A DNA stretch of 64,000 nt from Levilactobacillus zymae DSM 19395 (GCF_001434115.1 NZ_AZDW01000032.1:81033-145032); one strand, 5' to 3'. Counted from the first letter of the stretch, positions 15,940 through 25,182 are shown. A program made the numbers and translations. The notes: generated by a model not told the origin, from the sequence alone.

Positions 15940-18072
15940 TTACTTACCGCTGGTATCGTCTTGGTTGGTAATCTTGATCCGGTTCGAATCGGTTTCCTTG
16001 TGGTTCAGTTCTGGTGCGTCGGTGCTGTACCACTTCTGCGTGGATTTATCACCGTTGCGCGAGAAGAGACTGGTGGACTTCAAGCCCAGTTTGTCTTCGA
16101 TCTTTTCGGCTTTTTCTAACCCGTCGGCGTAGTTGTAGTCGTTCGGGTCAACGGCCGTAAAGCCCTTCGGGTGGTAGAAACGCAGCAGGTTCTTTTGGTT
16201 CAACGAGTCCGAATAGCTCAGGGCTTCGTTGACGTGTTTTTGCATCTTCTCGATGGCCGCCTTTTGCTTGCCGGTCGGGTGGAGTTCCTCGCCGGTCTTA
16301 TTGCTATAGATGGTGCCATCGACGGACGTGTAGTCGGGACTCTCCCAATCCCGGTTCCGGAAGGCCACGACCTGGTTGTGCTCCTTGGAGAACAGGTCGG
16401 TTCCGAACTGCAAGTACTTCTTGGAACTGATCCCCATCAGGTGAAGCAGGGTCGGCAGTACGTCGATTTCACCGCCATACTGGTGTTCCACCTTACCGTG
16501 GGTGTAGCCCGGCATGTTGAACATCAACGGTACTCGCTGGAGTTGGGCGTTATCGTAATCGTCCCAGTCGTCGGGGTTGACGCCCAAGACCTTGGCTAAG
16601 GCCTTGTTCGACGAATTGGAGATACCGTAGTGGTCCCCGTAAAGCATGATGATCGAATTCTTGGCCAGCCCCGATTTCTTGAGGTAGTGGTAGAATTCCT
16701 TGACGGATTGATCCAGGTAGTGAGCGGTCTTGAAGTAGTTATCGACCGTCTTATCGCCGGTGTTAGGCGTCTTAAAGCTGGAATCTTCGCTGTCTAGGGT
16801 GTACGGGAAGTGGTTGGTCACGGTCAGATACTTCACGTAAAACGGTTGTTGCAGGTGTTGCAGGTATTTGACGGAGTCGTTAAACAATAACTTATCCTTT
16901 AACCCGTAGCCCAGCGACTTATCCCCGGAGGTGTCGTAGTAACTGGCATCGAAGAAGTACTGGTAACCCAGGTTCTTATAGGTGTTACTGCGGTTCCAGA
17001 AGCTGGCCACGTTACCGTGGAAGACCGCCGTGGTGTAGCCGGATTGGTCAAAGATGGCGGGCGCCGCCTGGAAGGTGTTGTCGTTCCCTAGTTGCGTAAA
17101 TAGTGAGCCTTGCGACAGCCCAAAAGTCCCGGTCTCCAACATGGTTTCGGCATCGGAAGTTTTCCCTTGGCCGACCTCGTGGAAGAAGTTGTCGAAACTG
17201 TAGGTTGATTTACTGTTGTAGAGTTTATTGAGAAACGGCGTGACTTCCTGACCGTTCACTTTACGGTTCAACAGGAATTGCTGGAAACTTTCCAGGTGAA
17301 TGACGATGACGTTCTTGCCCTTGGCGACCCCGTAGAGTTTCTTATTCGGGGCGGCGTAGTTTTGGTGCACGAACTTTAGAATGCCGTCTAACTCGGATTT
17401 CTTGGCGTGTGAGCGGACTTCGCTGGTGTGTTGGGTCTTGATGCCGTCATAGACGGTAAAGGCGTCTAGCCCCAGGTATTTGACCACGTAGGTCCGATCG
17501 AAGGTCCGCGTTAAGAGTTGCGGCCGGTCCATTTCGCCGAGCGTCAGGTTACCGGCGAACAGCAACATGGACAGGGAGGTCACGGCCAGCCCCACGCGTT
17601 TGTTGACGGGCCGCGGGTCGATGTAGATGCGCCGGGTGGCCATTAAGACTAAGACCACGACCAAATCTAGCCAGTAGAGGACGTCGTGGGGTGAGGTGAG
17701 GGCCAGCGAACTGCCGGACAGGCCTTGATCGACTTTGGAGTAGCCCAGCATGGTACTCACGGTCATGAAATCGGTGAATTCTCGGAAGTAGATCACGTTG
17801 ATGTAGAGGAGTAACGTGTTGAGAATGTCGATTAAGAATAAAAAGGGATAGAAAAAACGAGCACGTTTAAAATACAGTGCGAGCCCGAAGAGTAGGAGCG
17901 TCGTCGCCAGTGGATTCAACAGGAGGATCATAAATTGAAAGGGATCACTGAGGTTTAAGTTGAAGTCGACAAAGTAGGCGACGAGGGTCTTTAGCCAAAA
18001 CAGGATGACCAGAAGGGCCACAAAGCCCATCCGGGTTCCGGTTCGGGCCCAAATCTTTTTGAAACGTTCCAC
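15940..18072 (-). CDS. ltaS: lipoteichoic acid synthase (LtaS family)
   Basis: 710 residues. Five N-terminal transmembrane helices (to about 175) and an extracellular sulfatase-like domain. Metal and catalytic residues are at the expected spacing: Glu261 in HLESFQ, nucleophile Thr305 in GKTSDAET, His421 in TNHFPY, and Asp480-His481 in YGDHYG. It polymerises glycerol phosphate from phosphatidylglycerol onto a glycolipid at the outer membrane face. A long charged C-terminal tail of about 100 residues follows the domain. GTG start after AAGGAG. It is monocistronic. Confidence 0.93.
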   Translation of the reverse strand: MERFKKIWARTGTRMGFVALLVILFWLKTLVAYFVDFNLNLSDPFQFMILLLNPLATTLLLFGLALYFKRARFFYPFLFLIDILNTLLLYINVIYFREFTDFMTVSTMLGYSKVDQGLSGSSLALTSPHDVLYWLDLVVVLVLMATRRIYIDPRPVNKRVGLAVTSLSMLLFAGNLTLGEMDRPQLLTRTFDRTYVVKYLGLDAFTVYDGIKTQHTSEVRSHAKKSELDGILKFVHQNYAAPNKKLYGVAKGKNVIVIHLESFQQFLLNRKVNGQEVTPFLNKLYNSKSTYSFDNFFHEVGQGKTSDAETMLETGTFGLSQGSLFTQLGNDNTFQAAPAIFDQSGYTTAVFHGNVASFWNRSNTYKNLGYQYFFDASYYDTSGDKSLGYGLKDKLLFNDSVKYLQHLQQPFYVKYLTVTNHFPYTLDSEDSSFKTPNTGDKTVDNYFKTAHYLDQSVKEFYHYLKKSGLAKNSIIMLYGDHYGISNSSNKALAKVLGVNPDDWDDYDNAQLQRVPLMFNMPGYTHGKVEHQYGGEIDVLPTLLHLMGISSKKYLQFGTDLFSKEHNQVVAFRNRDWESPDYTSVDGTIYSNKTGEELHPTGKQKAAIEKMQKHVNEALSYSDSLNQKNLLRFYHPKGFTAVDPNDYNYADGLEKAEKIEDKLGLKSTSLFSRNGDKSTQKWYSTDAPELNHKETDSNRIKITNQDDTSGK

Positions 18073-18376
18073 GATAATTGCTCCTTCGTATCAGGATAAT
18101 AATGGGCCGAGATGGACTCGGAATCTGACTAGGCGCCGGGGCCGGACAATTGCCCGAACAATCCTGACGGAATAGTAGCCTTATTCTACCATAATTTGCC
18201 CCCTGAACTGGCAAACTACGGGGAACCATTTTCCCTATCCTAGCAAAGAACCCCCGGTCCGGCCCAGTTCCGGGGGGAAGTTTAGGAAAACTTTAAGTCA
18301 ACCACCAAAATGTAACCGCTTTGGCGGGGTTATTTGGTACACTAGAGGTAGTTCAGACGAAAGGTGTGAAGACGTT
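18073..18376. other. divergent promoter region, no gene
   Basis: 304 bases between ltaS and the histidine phosphatase. Minus strand: an extended -10 TGGTAGAAT (18183-18191) for ltaS. Plus strand: an extended -10 TGGTACACT (18335-18343) for the phosphatase gene. A GC-rich hairpin (CCCCCGG / CCGGGGG, 18252-18278) lies between them and on the minus strand is followed by TTCTTT. It may insulate the two promoters. Confidence 0.5.
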
Positions 18377-19036
18377 ATGGATAAAGGAATCACGCTGTAC
18401 GTGGTGCGGCACGGCCAAACCTATTTCAACATTTATAACAAATTGCAGGGTTGGAGCAATTCCCCGTTGACCGAGGCGGGACTGGCCGATGCCCGGCAAG
18501 CCGGCCAACGGCTCAAGGACGTCAAGTTTGCGGCGGCCTATTGTAGTGATACGACCCGGGCCGAACAAACGGCGCAGACCATCATCGCGGCTAACGCGTC
18601 GGCGCCCAAGCTCACCACGGCGCCGTTCTTTAGAGAAGAGTTCTACGGTTATTACGAAGGCACCGATATGGCCCAGGCCTGGTACGTTGCCGGGGCGCCA
18701 CACGGGGTGCCGACGTTTAAGGCCATCGAAGCCAAGTATTCGATTGGAAAGGCTAAGGACTTCCTGAAGGCCGCCGACCCGTTCCATCAAGCCGAAGATA
18801 ACGCGGAGTATTGGCAACGGGTGGACCAGGGATTTGACCTGATTCGCCACAATCCCGCGCTGCACGACGGCGATAACGTCTTACTGATTAGTCACGGCAA
18901 CACGTTACTGAGCTTAATGGAACGTTACGGCCAGGGCAAGTACGACCTCAGTGTCCGGCCCGCTAACGGGAGCTTAACCAAATTACACTTAACCGACCAG
19001 AATATTCAGGTCCTGAGTTACAATCAAAAAGATTAG
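18377..19036 (+). CDS. histidine phosphatase (phosphoglycerate mutase-like)
   Basis: 219 residues. The catalytic RHGQT motif (11-15) and second histidine in LLISHGNT are present, with a glutamate at REEFYGYYEG. This is the broad-specificity phosphatase branch, not a glycolytic mutase. Lactobacilli carry many such paralogues of unknown substrate. ATG behind AAAGGTG. It is followed after 17 bases by a GNAT gene, so the two form an operon. Confidence 0.85.
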   Translation: MDKGITLYVVRHGQTYFNIYNKLQGWSNSPLTEAGLADARQAGQRLKDVKFAAAYCSDTTRAEQTAQTIIAANASAPKLTTAPFFREEFYGYYEGTDMAQAWYVAGAPHGVPTFKAIEAKYSIGKAKDFLKAADPFHQAEDNAEYWQRVDQGFDLIRHNPALHDGDNVLLISHGNTLLSLMERYGQGKYDLSVRPANGSLTKLHLTDQNIQVLSYNQKD

Positions 19037-19053
19037 GAAACGGAGCTGACAGT

Positions 19054-19494
19054 ATGGAATGTCGTATGGCTTGGGGGACGCAGAATCCCTGTTATCAGGA
19101 CGCCGTTGGGATTCGACGGCAAGTGTTTATTGACGAGCAGGGGATTGACCCCCACGACGAACTCGACGGGACCGACGAAGATAAGATGCATTACGTGGGT
19201 TACGTGAACGACCAACCCGTGACCACAGCCCGCATCGACATGCTGGCCGGTAACCGGGTCAAAATCCAGCGGGTGGCCACCGTGGCGTCCGCGCGGCATC
19301 GGGGCTATGCCGGCACGTTGATCAAGCAGATCATTGCCGACGCACGGCGCTCGGACGTCGCCCGGATCGAACTGGACGCGCAGTTGACCGCGTTAGCCTT
19401 TTATCAGGAATTAGGGTTCGTCGCGATCGGTGAGCCGTTCGAAGAGGCGGGAATCCAGCACAAAACCATGCGTTACCAAGTCACTAACGCTTAA
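19054..19494 (+). CDS. GNAT-family N-acetyltransferase
   Basis: 146 residues, YjcF/ElaA-like. The N-terminal IRRQVFIDEQGI block and the acetyl-CoA loop (VATVASARHRGYAGTLI) are typical, ending with ALAFYQELGF. The substrate is unknown. A GGAG site precedes the ATG. Second gene of the histidine phosphatase operon. Confidence 0.87.
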   Translation: MECRMAWGTQNPCYQDAVGIRRQVFIDEQGIDPHDELDGTDEDKMHYVGYVNDQPVTTARIDMLAGNRVKIQRVATVASARHRGYAGTLIKQIIADARRSDVARIELDAQLTALAFYQELGFVAIGEPFEEAGIQHKTMRYQVTNA

Positions 19495-19510
19495 TATAGG
19501 ACAGACGAGC

Positions 19511-19543
19511 GGGGACCGACCGAATTGGTGGGTCCCCGTTTTT
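19511..19543 (+). terminator. Rho-independent terminator
   Basis: GGGGACC / GGTCCCC stem followed by GTTTTT, after the GNAT gene. Confidence 0.8.
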
Positions 19544-19550
19544 GGTCACA

Positions 19551-19590
19551 AAAAAACGTTGCCGCTAGCCATCTGCTAGCGCGCAACGTT
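19551..19590 (-). terminator. terminator of the NlpC/P60 gene
   Basis: AACGTTGC / GCAACGTT outer stem and GCTAGC / GCTAGC inner stem; the minus strand continues into seven Ts. Confidence 0.85.
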
Positions 19591-19633
19591 TTGAGGTTTT
19601 ACCGATCTATTTATTCATGAGAAAGTCATCGGT

Positions 19634-20155
19634 TTAGTTATTGCTGGACGTGGTTACACGGGCGTAACCTACCGCGTGCCACCATGGGGCGTGAACGGCT
19701 TCGCGAACCACACCACGGTTTTGGGCATCGATCATCTTGCCCTTACCAATGTACATCCCAACGTGGGAGATGGAGTACTTACTACCACCGAAGAAGACCA
19801 AGTCACCCTTCTTGATGTTCGCGTACTTCACGTGCTTGTAAGCGTTGAATTGCGCTTGGGCGGTCCGGGGCAGGGTCACGTTAGCACCCTTGCGGTAGAT
19901 GTAGCTGGTAAAACCGGAGCAATCGAAGACGTTGGGGCCAACGGCACCGTAGACGTATGAGGCCCCTAAGTGAGCCTTAGCGACCTTGTAAACGGCCTTG
20001 AACGTCGTGTTCTTCTTAGCGGCGGGAACAGTTGTCTCTGTAGTGGTATCAGTTGTTGCATCGGTACTATCAGCGGCGGCTGTCGTGGTGGCCAACGTCA
20101 CGGCCCCCGAAACAACTAATGCGATTGTCGCAATACTTTTAACTAATTTTTTCAT
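19634..20155 (-). CDS. secreted NlpC/P60 peptidoglycan hydrolase
   Basis: 173 residues from the MKKLVKS start. Signal peptide to about AAA (28), a short Thr/Asp-rich linker (29-50), then a single NlpC/P60 domain with nucleophile Cys79 in FDCSGF and His131 in SHVGMY; the third position is in MIDAQNR. It cleaves stem peptides of peptidoglycan (D,L-endopeptidase) outside the cell. No LysM or SH3 binding domain is present. The GAGGAG ribosome site is 13 bases from this ATG but only 5 from an upstream ATG of a three-codon mini-ORF that ends on it (see findings). A longer start at 20176 lacks any ribosome site. Confidence 0.88.
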   Translation of the reverse strand: MKKLVKSIATIALVVSGAVTLATTTAAADSTDATTDTTTETTVPAAKKNTTFKAVYKVAKAHLGASYVYGAVGPNVFDCSGFTSYIYRKGANVTLPRTAQAQFNAYKHVKYANIKKGDLVFFGGSKYSISHVGMYIGKGKMIDAQNRGVVREAVHAPWWHAVGYARVTTSSNN

Positions 20156-20163
20156 CCTAACAT
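20152..20163 (-). other. three-codon mini-ORF overlapping the NlpC/P60 start
   Basis: Minus strand ATG-TTA-GGA-TGA sits five bases after GAGGAG (20169-20174). Its TGA overlaps the ATG of the NlpC/P60 gene. This could couple initiation of the real gene to termination on the mini-ORF. No expression evidence. Confidence 0.3.
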
Positions 20164-20207
20164 CACAACTCCTCATGAATTTACAAGTTCAAGGTTACCA
20201 GTCTAAT

Positions 20208-20224
20208 ATGACAATTTTGTAACA
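20208..20224 (-). promoter_or_regulatory. candidate WalR box upstream of the NlpC/P60 gene
   Basis: Minus strand TGTTAC-AAAAT-TGTCAT fits TGTWAH-N5-TGTWAH with one mismatch. It ends shortly before a possible -10 (TAGACT), overlapping the -35 region, as expected for an activator site. Confidence 0.4.
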
Positions 20225-20348
20225 AGTGAGTTGCAATGCCGTTAAATGTCTTAAACAAAACATTACTTTCTAAGGGGATAACTTGCGATTGGCGGGCAAA
20301 CCTTGGTAAACTACATCTTGATAAAAACAGTTCAGCCAGAGGGAGGCA

Positions 20349-20822
20349 ATGGACGTGGCAGAATTTACAGATGAAATGCGACACGTATTTGACGTACACC
20401 GGTTGGTCTTTCGAATTGGGGAGTTGGCCAGCATGACCGGGGTGTCGCCACGTCAGCTACGGTATTGGGAAAAGAAGGGGCTGATCAAGTCCCGGGAACG
20501 TGAAGGCGAGCAGGCGCGGGTCTACACGTTTGGTACGTTTGTAAAGGTTTCGATGATCAAATATTTCTTGGATAACGGGTATACGTTGACCGCGGCGAGT
20601 CAGAAGGCTGCGGCCCGCAATTCGAGTGCCAAGGTGCTCCACCGGTTTATTTCAACGGGATTACAGGGCTTTGCCGAAATTGATGGTCAAATGGCCATCA
20701 ATTTGGGGCCCTTCGACGACCAGCAAACGTTGATGGCCACGTTACCCGAGGACGGGGCGGTGGCGTACCGGTTACTGCCCAACGCCGAAGCGCAAAAGTT
20801 AACGCAAGCGTCACCAGAATAG
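20349..20822 (+). CDS. MerR-family transcriptional regulator
   Basis: 157 residues. Winged-helix DNA-binding domain at about 20-90 (RIGELASMTGVSPRQLRYWEK is the recognition part) and a short C-terminal region without Cys pairs, so it is not a metal sensor of the classic kind. GGAGG precedes the ATG by only two bases; the GTG two codons on (20355) has better spacing and may be the real start. It is convergent with the MMPL transporter, a common partner of MerR proteins, but co-regulation is inference. Confidence 0.82.
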   Translation: MDVAEFTDEMRHVFDVHRLVFRIGELASMTGVSPRQLRYWEKKGLIKSREREGEQARVYTFGTFVKVSMIKYFLDNGYTLTAASQKAAARNSSAKVLHRFISTGLQGFAEIDGQMAINLGPFDDQQTLMATLPEDGAVAYRLLPNAEAQKLTQASPE

Positions 20823-20872
20823 GATGAGCGTTAGCGGCCAGGTTGGGGAATGGCCGGTAGCTTGAAGCCATA

Positions 20873-20915
20873 AAAAGACGGGACCACGCATTTTTTCTGC
20901 GTGGTCCCGTCTTTT
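20873..20915. terminator. bidirectional terminator
   Basis: Eighteen-base arms (AAAAGACGGGACCACGCA and its complement) around a 7-nt loop, between convergent genes. Confidence 0.92.
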
Positions 20916-20937
20916 GGCATGTTGATTGAAACGTTAT

Positions 20938-23742
20938 TTATTTTTGATCGTCGGTTGACTGATCGTCAGTGGCATCGGCGTCGGTGTGGTGTCGCCGCCA
21001 AGAACGCCGTGAAGGCCGTCCCGTAGCTTTGCGCGTTGGCCAGTGGAACTGATAAGGCTTTTGCGCGGGGATGATCACGGAAAGCTTACCGAAGGACGAG
21101 GCCATTAACGGTAACGTGATGTTGAAGATGATCGCCGTCAAAATGGTAATCAGCGTGACCGCCGTTAAGACCTGAGATTCGGCCGCTAACAACCCGAGGA
21201 CCCCGGCAATGACGATGAACAGTGAATGCCGCATGGTCTGGCCGACTTCGTGAATGCCCGGAAGTAACCAATCCAGTAATGGGGCCTCGTTTAACCGGTA
21301 GCTCAACGCTAGCTGGGTCAGTTCGACCACGGCGAGGACCGTCAGTGGTACGAAGGCCAGTAACGGTACTTGCCAGTTGAACTGACTGTTCCCGGTCAAC
21401 CATTGCATGATCAGGTGGGTCAGTTGGTAACTTGCCGCCGCGGAAGCCAGGAAGGTTAAGAACCAGTAGCTAGTTTGTAACAGCGACCGGCTGAAGATGA
21501 CCAGCAGGAGCAACGTGATACCGAAGACTAACAGCAAGACGCGTGGTAAGTCGTGTTGGAACTGTTCCTGTAACGTCGAGGTGACGACCGGTTGGCCGGA
21601 GAAGGTCAACGTGGCATCCTTCAAAGAAGTGCCCCGCAACTGGCTCGTGGCCACTTGCTTAAGTGACTGCAGCGTCTTGGTCGTGGTCTTGGCGTTCGGT
21701 TCTCGCTTCAACGTGATGGTCAGGTACGTGGTCTTGACCTTGGCGTCGGTGAAGTTGACCAGGGATTGTTGGAAATCACCGCTGGCCAGTTGCGTAGGCG
21801 TCAGGTACAGCGACTTCGCGGCTTCGGAGTTTTGCAAGCCGCCCAGGTAAGTGTAAACCTGGTTGATGGACTTGTTTAACTTCTGAACCTGCTTACGCGT
21901 TTGTCCCAAGCTGGAGTTGACCGCCTTGATGGATTCTTGGTAGGTGCTCAGGTTGGATTGAACGGTGCTGACGTCACTGCTGGTAGCCCCAACGGCTGCG
22001 GCTAAGTTCGTCAGCGTGGTCGACGCCGTGTTCAATTCGGTATTGATCCGGTTCAGTTGACGAATGTAACGCCGGGCAGCCTTCGAGGAGCTACTGCTAG
22101 TCGAGGTATTGCTCTGGACGGATGACAAGGCCGACTGGAGCCGACTACTTTGACTGACTAACTTGTCGGTCTTGGTGGACAGCTTGTTGAGGCGCTTGAC
22201 CTCAGCCTTCAAATCCTTTTGCTTCAAGCCGTTTTGGTCGGCCTTGATGGCGTTGCGGATGGACTGGAGTTGACCCATGGCCCCGGATAAACTAGTGGTG
22301 ACCCCGTTTAATTGCCGGGAGACGTAGTACTGGGTCACGGGTTGACCGCCGGGTTGGGTGACGGACGTGACCGCCGCAACACCGGGTTGAGCCCGTAATT
22401 TCTTGGTTAAATTATCGAGCTGGTAAAGTTGATCTTGATTATCCAGGCGCTGCTTGTTCTGCAGGTACAGCGTGACTGGCGTGGCTTTTCCTTGACCAAA
22501 GTGGGCACTGAGGACGCGTGCCCCTTGCACGGCTTGGTTATTCGGAATATCTTGTGCGTTGTTGTAATTCAGGTGGGCTTGCGTGCCACCAAACAGACCG
22601 ACCCCGGCAAAGTAGAGGACCACGATGACCGCAATCCAAGGTTGCCAGAGACCGAAGCGGGCCAGTTGCCGCCACAGCTTGTGGTCGGCCAATTGGGGCC
22701 GCGTCTTTTTCGGCCAGAAGAGGCTGTTCCCGAGCATTCCAGCAAAGACCGGAATCAGGGTGACGCTGGCCACCCCGGTGATGGCAAAACCAACGCCGAG
22801 AATGCCAAGGGCCCGAATGCTGGAAAACTTGAAGAGCATCAGGCTACCGAAGGCCAACGTCAAGCTCAGGGTACTGATCAAAATCCGGTAGCCCAGGTTG
22901 TGAATGACTTGAGTGGTCGCGGCCTGGCTGTCCGTCCCCTCGTCGACCAGGTTACGCAGGTCCCTAAAGAACCAGAAGCTGGTCAGCAGGGTAAACAGGC
23001 TGATCCCCAATAGCAGGAAGATCGGCGTGTATTCGGAGTACGCGAAGTTCCAGTGATAGGCTAGGTTCGTTGCGAGACTAAGGGTGGAAATATAGCTAAT
23101 GAGAATGGCCAAGAAAGTGATGATTGGCGCAATAATTGACGCGAATAAAATCCCCATCGCAACTAAGGCAATTAGTAAGGTCATCAAAATGACGATCAGC
23201 GTAAACGAGGCAATGTGTTCGTTGGCCGCGTCGCTGACGATTTCGGGACTAGTCACGTAGGTTTCTAAGCCCGCCGTGCCAATCTCGTTTTTCAACTGCT
23301 TGGCAATGTCGCGAACGGGTTCCTGGTTATGACTAACGGACAGTTGCACGATTTCCGTGGATTGGTCCTTGGACAATAACTGTGGTCGACTCGTCGGGGT
23401 ATTGGTCATGGTCGTGATCTTTTGAATCCCGTAGTAAGTCGACTTTTTCTGTAATGCCGACGTGGTCTTGTTGATCGCGGCTAACTGTTTATTGGTCAGT
23501 TTCCCCGCGGGGTTGTTAAAGACCGCATTGACCGTGTAGGTGCCGTCAAGGTTACGCCCCCAATGGTTCCGTACTTGACTGGCCTTAACGGGTTGACTCG
23601 TATTCGCCAATTGTGGTTGACCATCGTATTGGATGATCGTGTTGACATTTGGTAAGGTCACAATGGCCGCAAAGACCACAACTAACCAGAATACGAGTGC
23701 AAAAATTCGGTTATGATGAAGCTTTCTAATCCGTTCTTGCAT
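20938..23742 (-). CDS. MMPL-family (RND) membrane transporter
   Basis: About 934 residues. Two halves, each with one helix, a large outer loop and a five-helix MMPL bundle. The second outer loop is long and coiled-coil-like (Gln/Ser/Leu/Lys-rich, roughly residues 500-650, LNKLSTKTDKLVSQSSRL and following heptads). This layout matches the YdgH/YdfJ group, which exports lipids or hydrophobic compounds across the membrane. The C-terminus is a basic, His/Asp-rich cytoplasmic tail. I use the ATG at 23742 (MQERIRK); AGAGAGG is about 13 bases away, so the start is a little uncertain. An upstream in-frame start at 23787 would precede that site. Confidence 0.88.
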   Translation of the reverse strand: MQERIRKLHHNRIFALVFWLVVVFAAIVTLPNVNTIIQYDGQPQLANTSQPVKASQVRNHWGRNLDGTYTVNAVFNNPAGKLTNKQLAAINKTTSALQKKSTYYGIQKITTMTNTPTSRPQLLSKDQSTEIVQLSVSHNQEPVRDIAKQLKNEIGTAGLETYVTSPEIVSDAANEHIASFTLIVILMTLLIALVAMGILFASIIAPIITFLAILISYISTLSLATNLAYHWNFAYSEYTPIFLLLGISLFTLLTSFWFFRDLRNLVDEGTDSQAATTQVIHNLGYRILISTLSLTLAFGSLMLFKFSSIRALGILGVGFAITGVASVTLIPVFAGMLGNSLFWPKKTRPQLADHKLWRQLARFGLWQPWIAVIVVLYFAGVGLFGGTQAHLNYNNAQDIPNNQAVQGARVLSAHFGQGKATPVTLYLQNKQRLDNQDQLYQLDNLTKKLRAQPGVAAVTSVTQPGGQPVTQYYVSRQLNGVTTSLSGAMGQLQSIRNAIKADQNGLKQKDLKAEVKRLNKLSTKTDKLVSQSSRLQSALSSVQSNTSTSSSSSKAARRYIRQLNRINTELNTASTTLTNLAAAVGATSSDVSTVQSNLSTYQESIKAVNSSLGQTRKQVQKLNKSINQVYTYLGGLQNSEAAKSLYLTPTQLASGDFQQSLVNFTDAKVKTTYLTITLKREPNAKTTTKTLQSLKQVATSQLRGTSLKDATLTFSGQPVVTSTLQEQFQHDLPRVLLLVFGITLLLLVIFSRSLLQTSYWFLTFLASAAASYQLTHLIMQWLTGNSQFNWQVPLLAFVPLTVLAVVELTQLALSYRLNEAPLLDWLLPGIHEVGQTMRHSLFIVIAGVLGLLAAESQVLTAVTLITILTAIIFNITLPLMASSFGKLSVIIPAQKPYQFHWPTRKATGRPSRRSWRRHHTDADATDDQSTDDQK

Positions 23743-23865
23743 ATGTAATCTGAGTCCTCTCTGAGTAATTAGTTTCCCGCCGTGCAAGCAGGGTGCAATT
23801 CATGCTTAATTCTACCATATCTAGCCCCATCCGAAAGGGATAGGTTTTGATTTAGAAAAAGTTAA

Positions 23866-23887
23866 GGAAGTCATTTGATTGACTTCC
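23866..23887. promoter_or_regulatory. inverted repeat between divergent genes
   Basis: GGAAGTCA-TTTGAT-TGACTTCC is an exact 8-6-8 inverted repeat. It lies between the MMPL gene and the 79-codon gene, has no T-run on the plus strand, and is more likely an operator than a terminator. Confidence 0.45.
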
Positions 23888-23943
23888 CGCTAAAAGCCGG
23901 TAAAGTAGGAGTACTTACGAACTAAAAGAAAGTAGATGATTTT

Positions 23944-24183
23944 ATGGCCAAACGCCATCATGCTTACACCAGTCCCTTTGCGGCACTGATGGGGGCCGAC
24001 CGGTTCGACTTTGCGACCCAGCTGGCGCAACAAACGGGCCTGGACCCCAGTCAGGTTTTGTTTGCTTACTTACAAATCACGGCCAGTGTGGCGGGAGCGG
24101 GACTATCCGGGGACACGGCCCGGCAACGGGCCATCGACCAGCAGTTCCAACGATTTCTGAATGATGCTCAGGCCGCGGACTAG
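23944..24183 (+). CDS. small hypothetical protein, 79 residues
   Basis: 79 residues, mostly alpha-helical and soluble by appearance (FATQLAQQTGLDPSQVLFAYLQ, then a Gln/Ala-rich tail). No motif recognised. The ribosome site is weak (AAAGAAAG). It ends 12 bases before the choloylglycine-hydrolase gene, whose GAGGAGG begins right after this stop, so both are on one transcript. Confidence 0.65.
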   Translation: MAKRHHAYTSPFAALMGADRFDFATQLAQQTGLDPSQVLFAYLQITASVAGAGLSGDTARQRAIDQQFQRFLNDAQAAD

Positions 24184-24195
24184 AGGAGGCGGACT

Positions 24196-25173
24196 ATGTG
24201 TACCAGTATTTTGCAGATTGCTAAGGACGGGAGCCATATTTTAGCCCGGACCATGGATTGGCACGTGATGCGCAGTATGCCGCTCTTCGTGCCCCGCGGC
24301 TATCGGTGGCAAAGCCTCTTTGACAACCAGCCCCACGTCACCAAGTACGCGTTGATCGGCGGGGGTGGTCCCCACGACCACGAGATCGACGTGTCCGATG
24401 GCGTCAACGAGCGCGGGCTCAGCGTCCAGAAATTGACCTTCGCGAACGGGTCACGGTTGGTGGACACGCCGACCCCGGACCACGTCCATTTGGCGCCGTT
24501 TGAATTTTCGTTCTACTTATTAAGTTGCTACGGCTCGATCGCCGAAATTGAAGCCCACTTGCCCGAAATTCAACTGATGAGTGGGCGACTCGCGGCCAAC
24601 GCCATCGGCGACAGTGAGCTTCATTTTGCGGTGGTCGACCGAACGGGCCGGACCGTGGTGATCGAACCCACCCACTTTCCCATGCGCATCCGGGAAAATC
24701 CGCTGGGCGTGGTCACCAACAGTAAAGACTTCGAGTTACAACTGGAGCGCTTGGGGCAGTACGTCAACTACACCGATGACTTTGTTGCCGGGACGGTCCC
24801 GGTGAACACGCCGCGGGTGACGACCGGCCGGTTCTCGGGTAAACCGGTGCCCAGTGGCTCCTACACGCCGGGGGGCCGATTCGTGCGCGCCGCCTATTAC
24901 AAGGAACGTGCCGACCTGCCCGCCGACGAAGCCGCCGGCGTCATTAGTGCTTGGCACCTGTTGGACAGCGTCACGGTCCCCAAGAGTCACCACTACCGCC
25001 CGACGTACTCGGTTTATCGTGCGGCGACCTGTAGCGAATCGTTGACCTATTATTTTCAACCTTACAACCGGTTAGACGTGGTACGGTTACGGTTAACCCG
25101 GGAAATGTTGTCCTGGACGACGCCAAAATTTTACCCGATAAAAAATGAATTCACTGTGACAGATTTGAACTAA
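24196..25173 (+). CDS. choloylglycine hydrolase family (bile salt hydrolase / penicillin V acylase)
   Basis: 325 residues, the family length. Ntn-hydrolase fold with the nucleophile exposed after Met removal: Cys2, then Arg18, Asp21, Asn175 and Arg228, exactly the canonical numbering of bile salt hydrolases. The residue around position 82 that separates bile salt hydrolases (Asn) from penicillin V acylases (Tyr) falls in QKLTFAN and matches neither clearly, so the amide substrate is open; acyl-homoserine lactone or other N-acyl amides are alternatives. No signal peptide; cytoplasmic. Strong GAGGAGG site. Confidence 0.88.
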   Translation: MCTSILQIAKDGSHILARTMDWHVMRSMPLFVPRGYRWQSLFDNQPHVTKYALIGGGGPHDHEIDVSDGVNERGLSVQKLTFANGSRLVDTPTPDHVHLAPFEFSFYLLSCYGSIAEIEAHLPEIQLMSGRLAANAIGDSELHFAVVDRTGRTVVIEPTHFPMRIRENPLGVVTNSKDFELQLERLGQYVNYTDDFVAGTVPVNTPRVTTGRFSGKPVPSGSYTPGGRFVRAAYYKERADLPADEAAGVISAWHLLDSVTVPKSHHYRPTYSVYRAATCSESLTYYFQPYNRLDVVRLRLTREMLSWTTPKFYPIKNEFTVTDLN

Positions 25174-25182
25174 CCGCAACCT

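Noticed and set aside
18252-18278. Terminator of an unseen minus-strand gene
   Set aside because: No gene lies upstream on the minus strand; kept only as a hairpin between divergent promoters.
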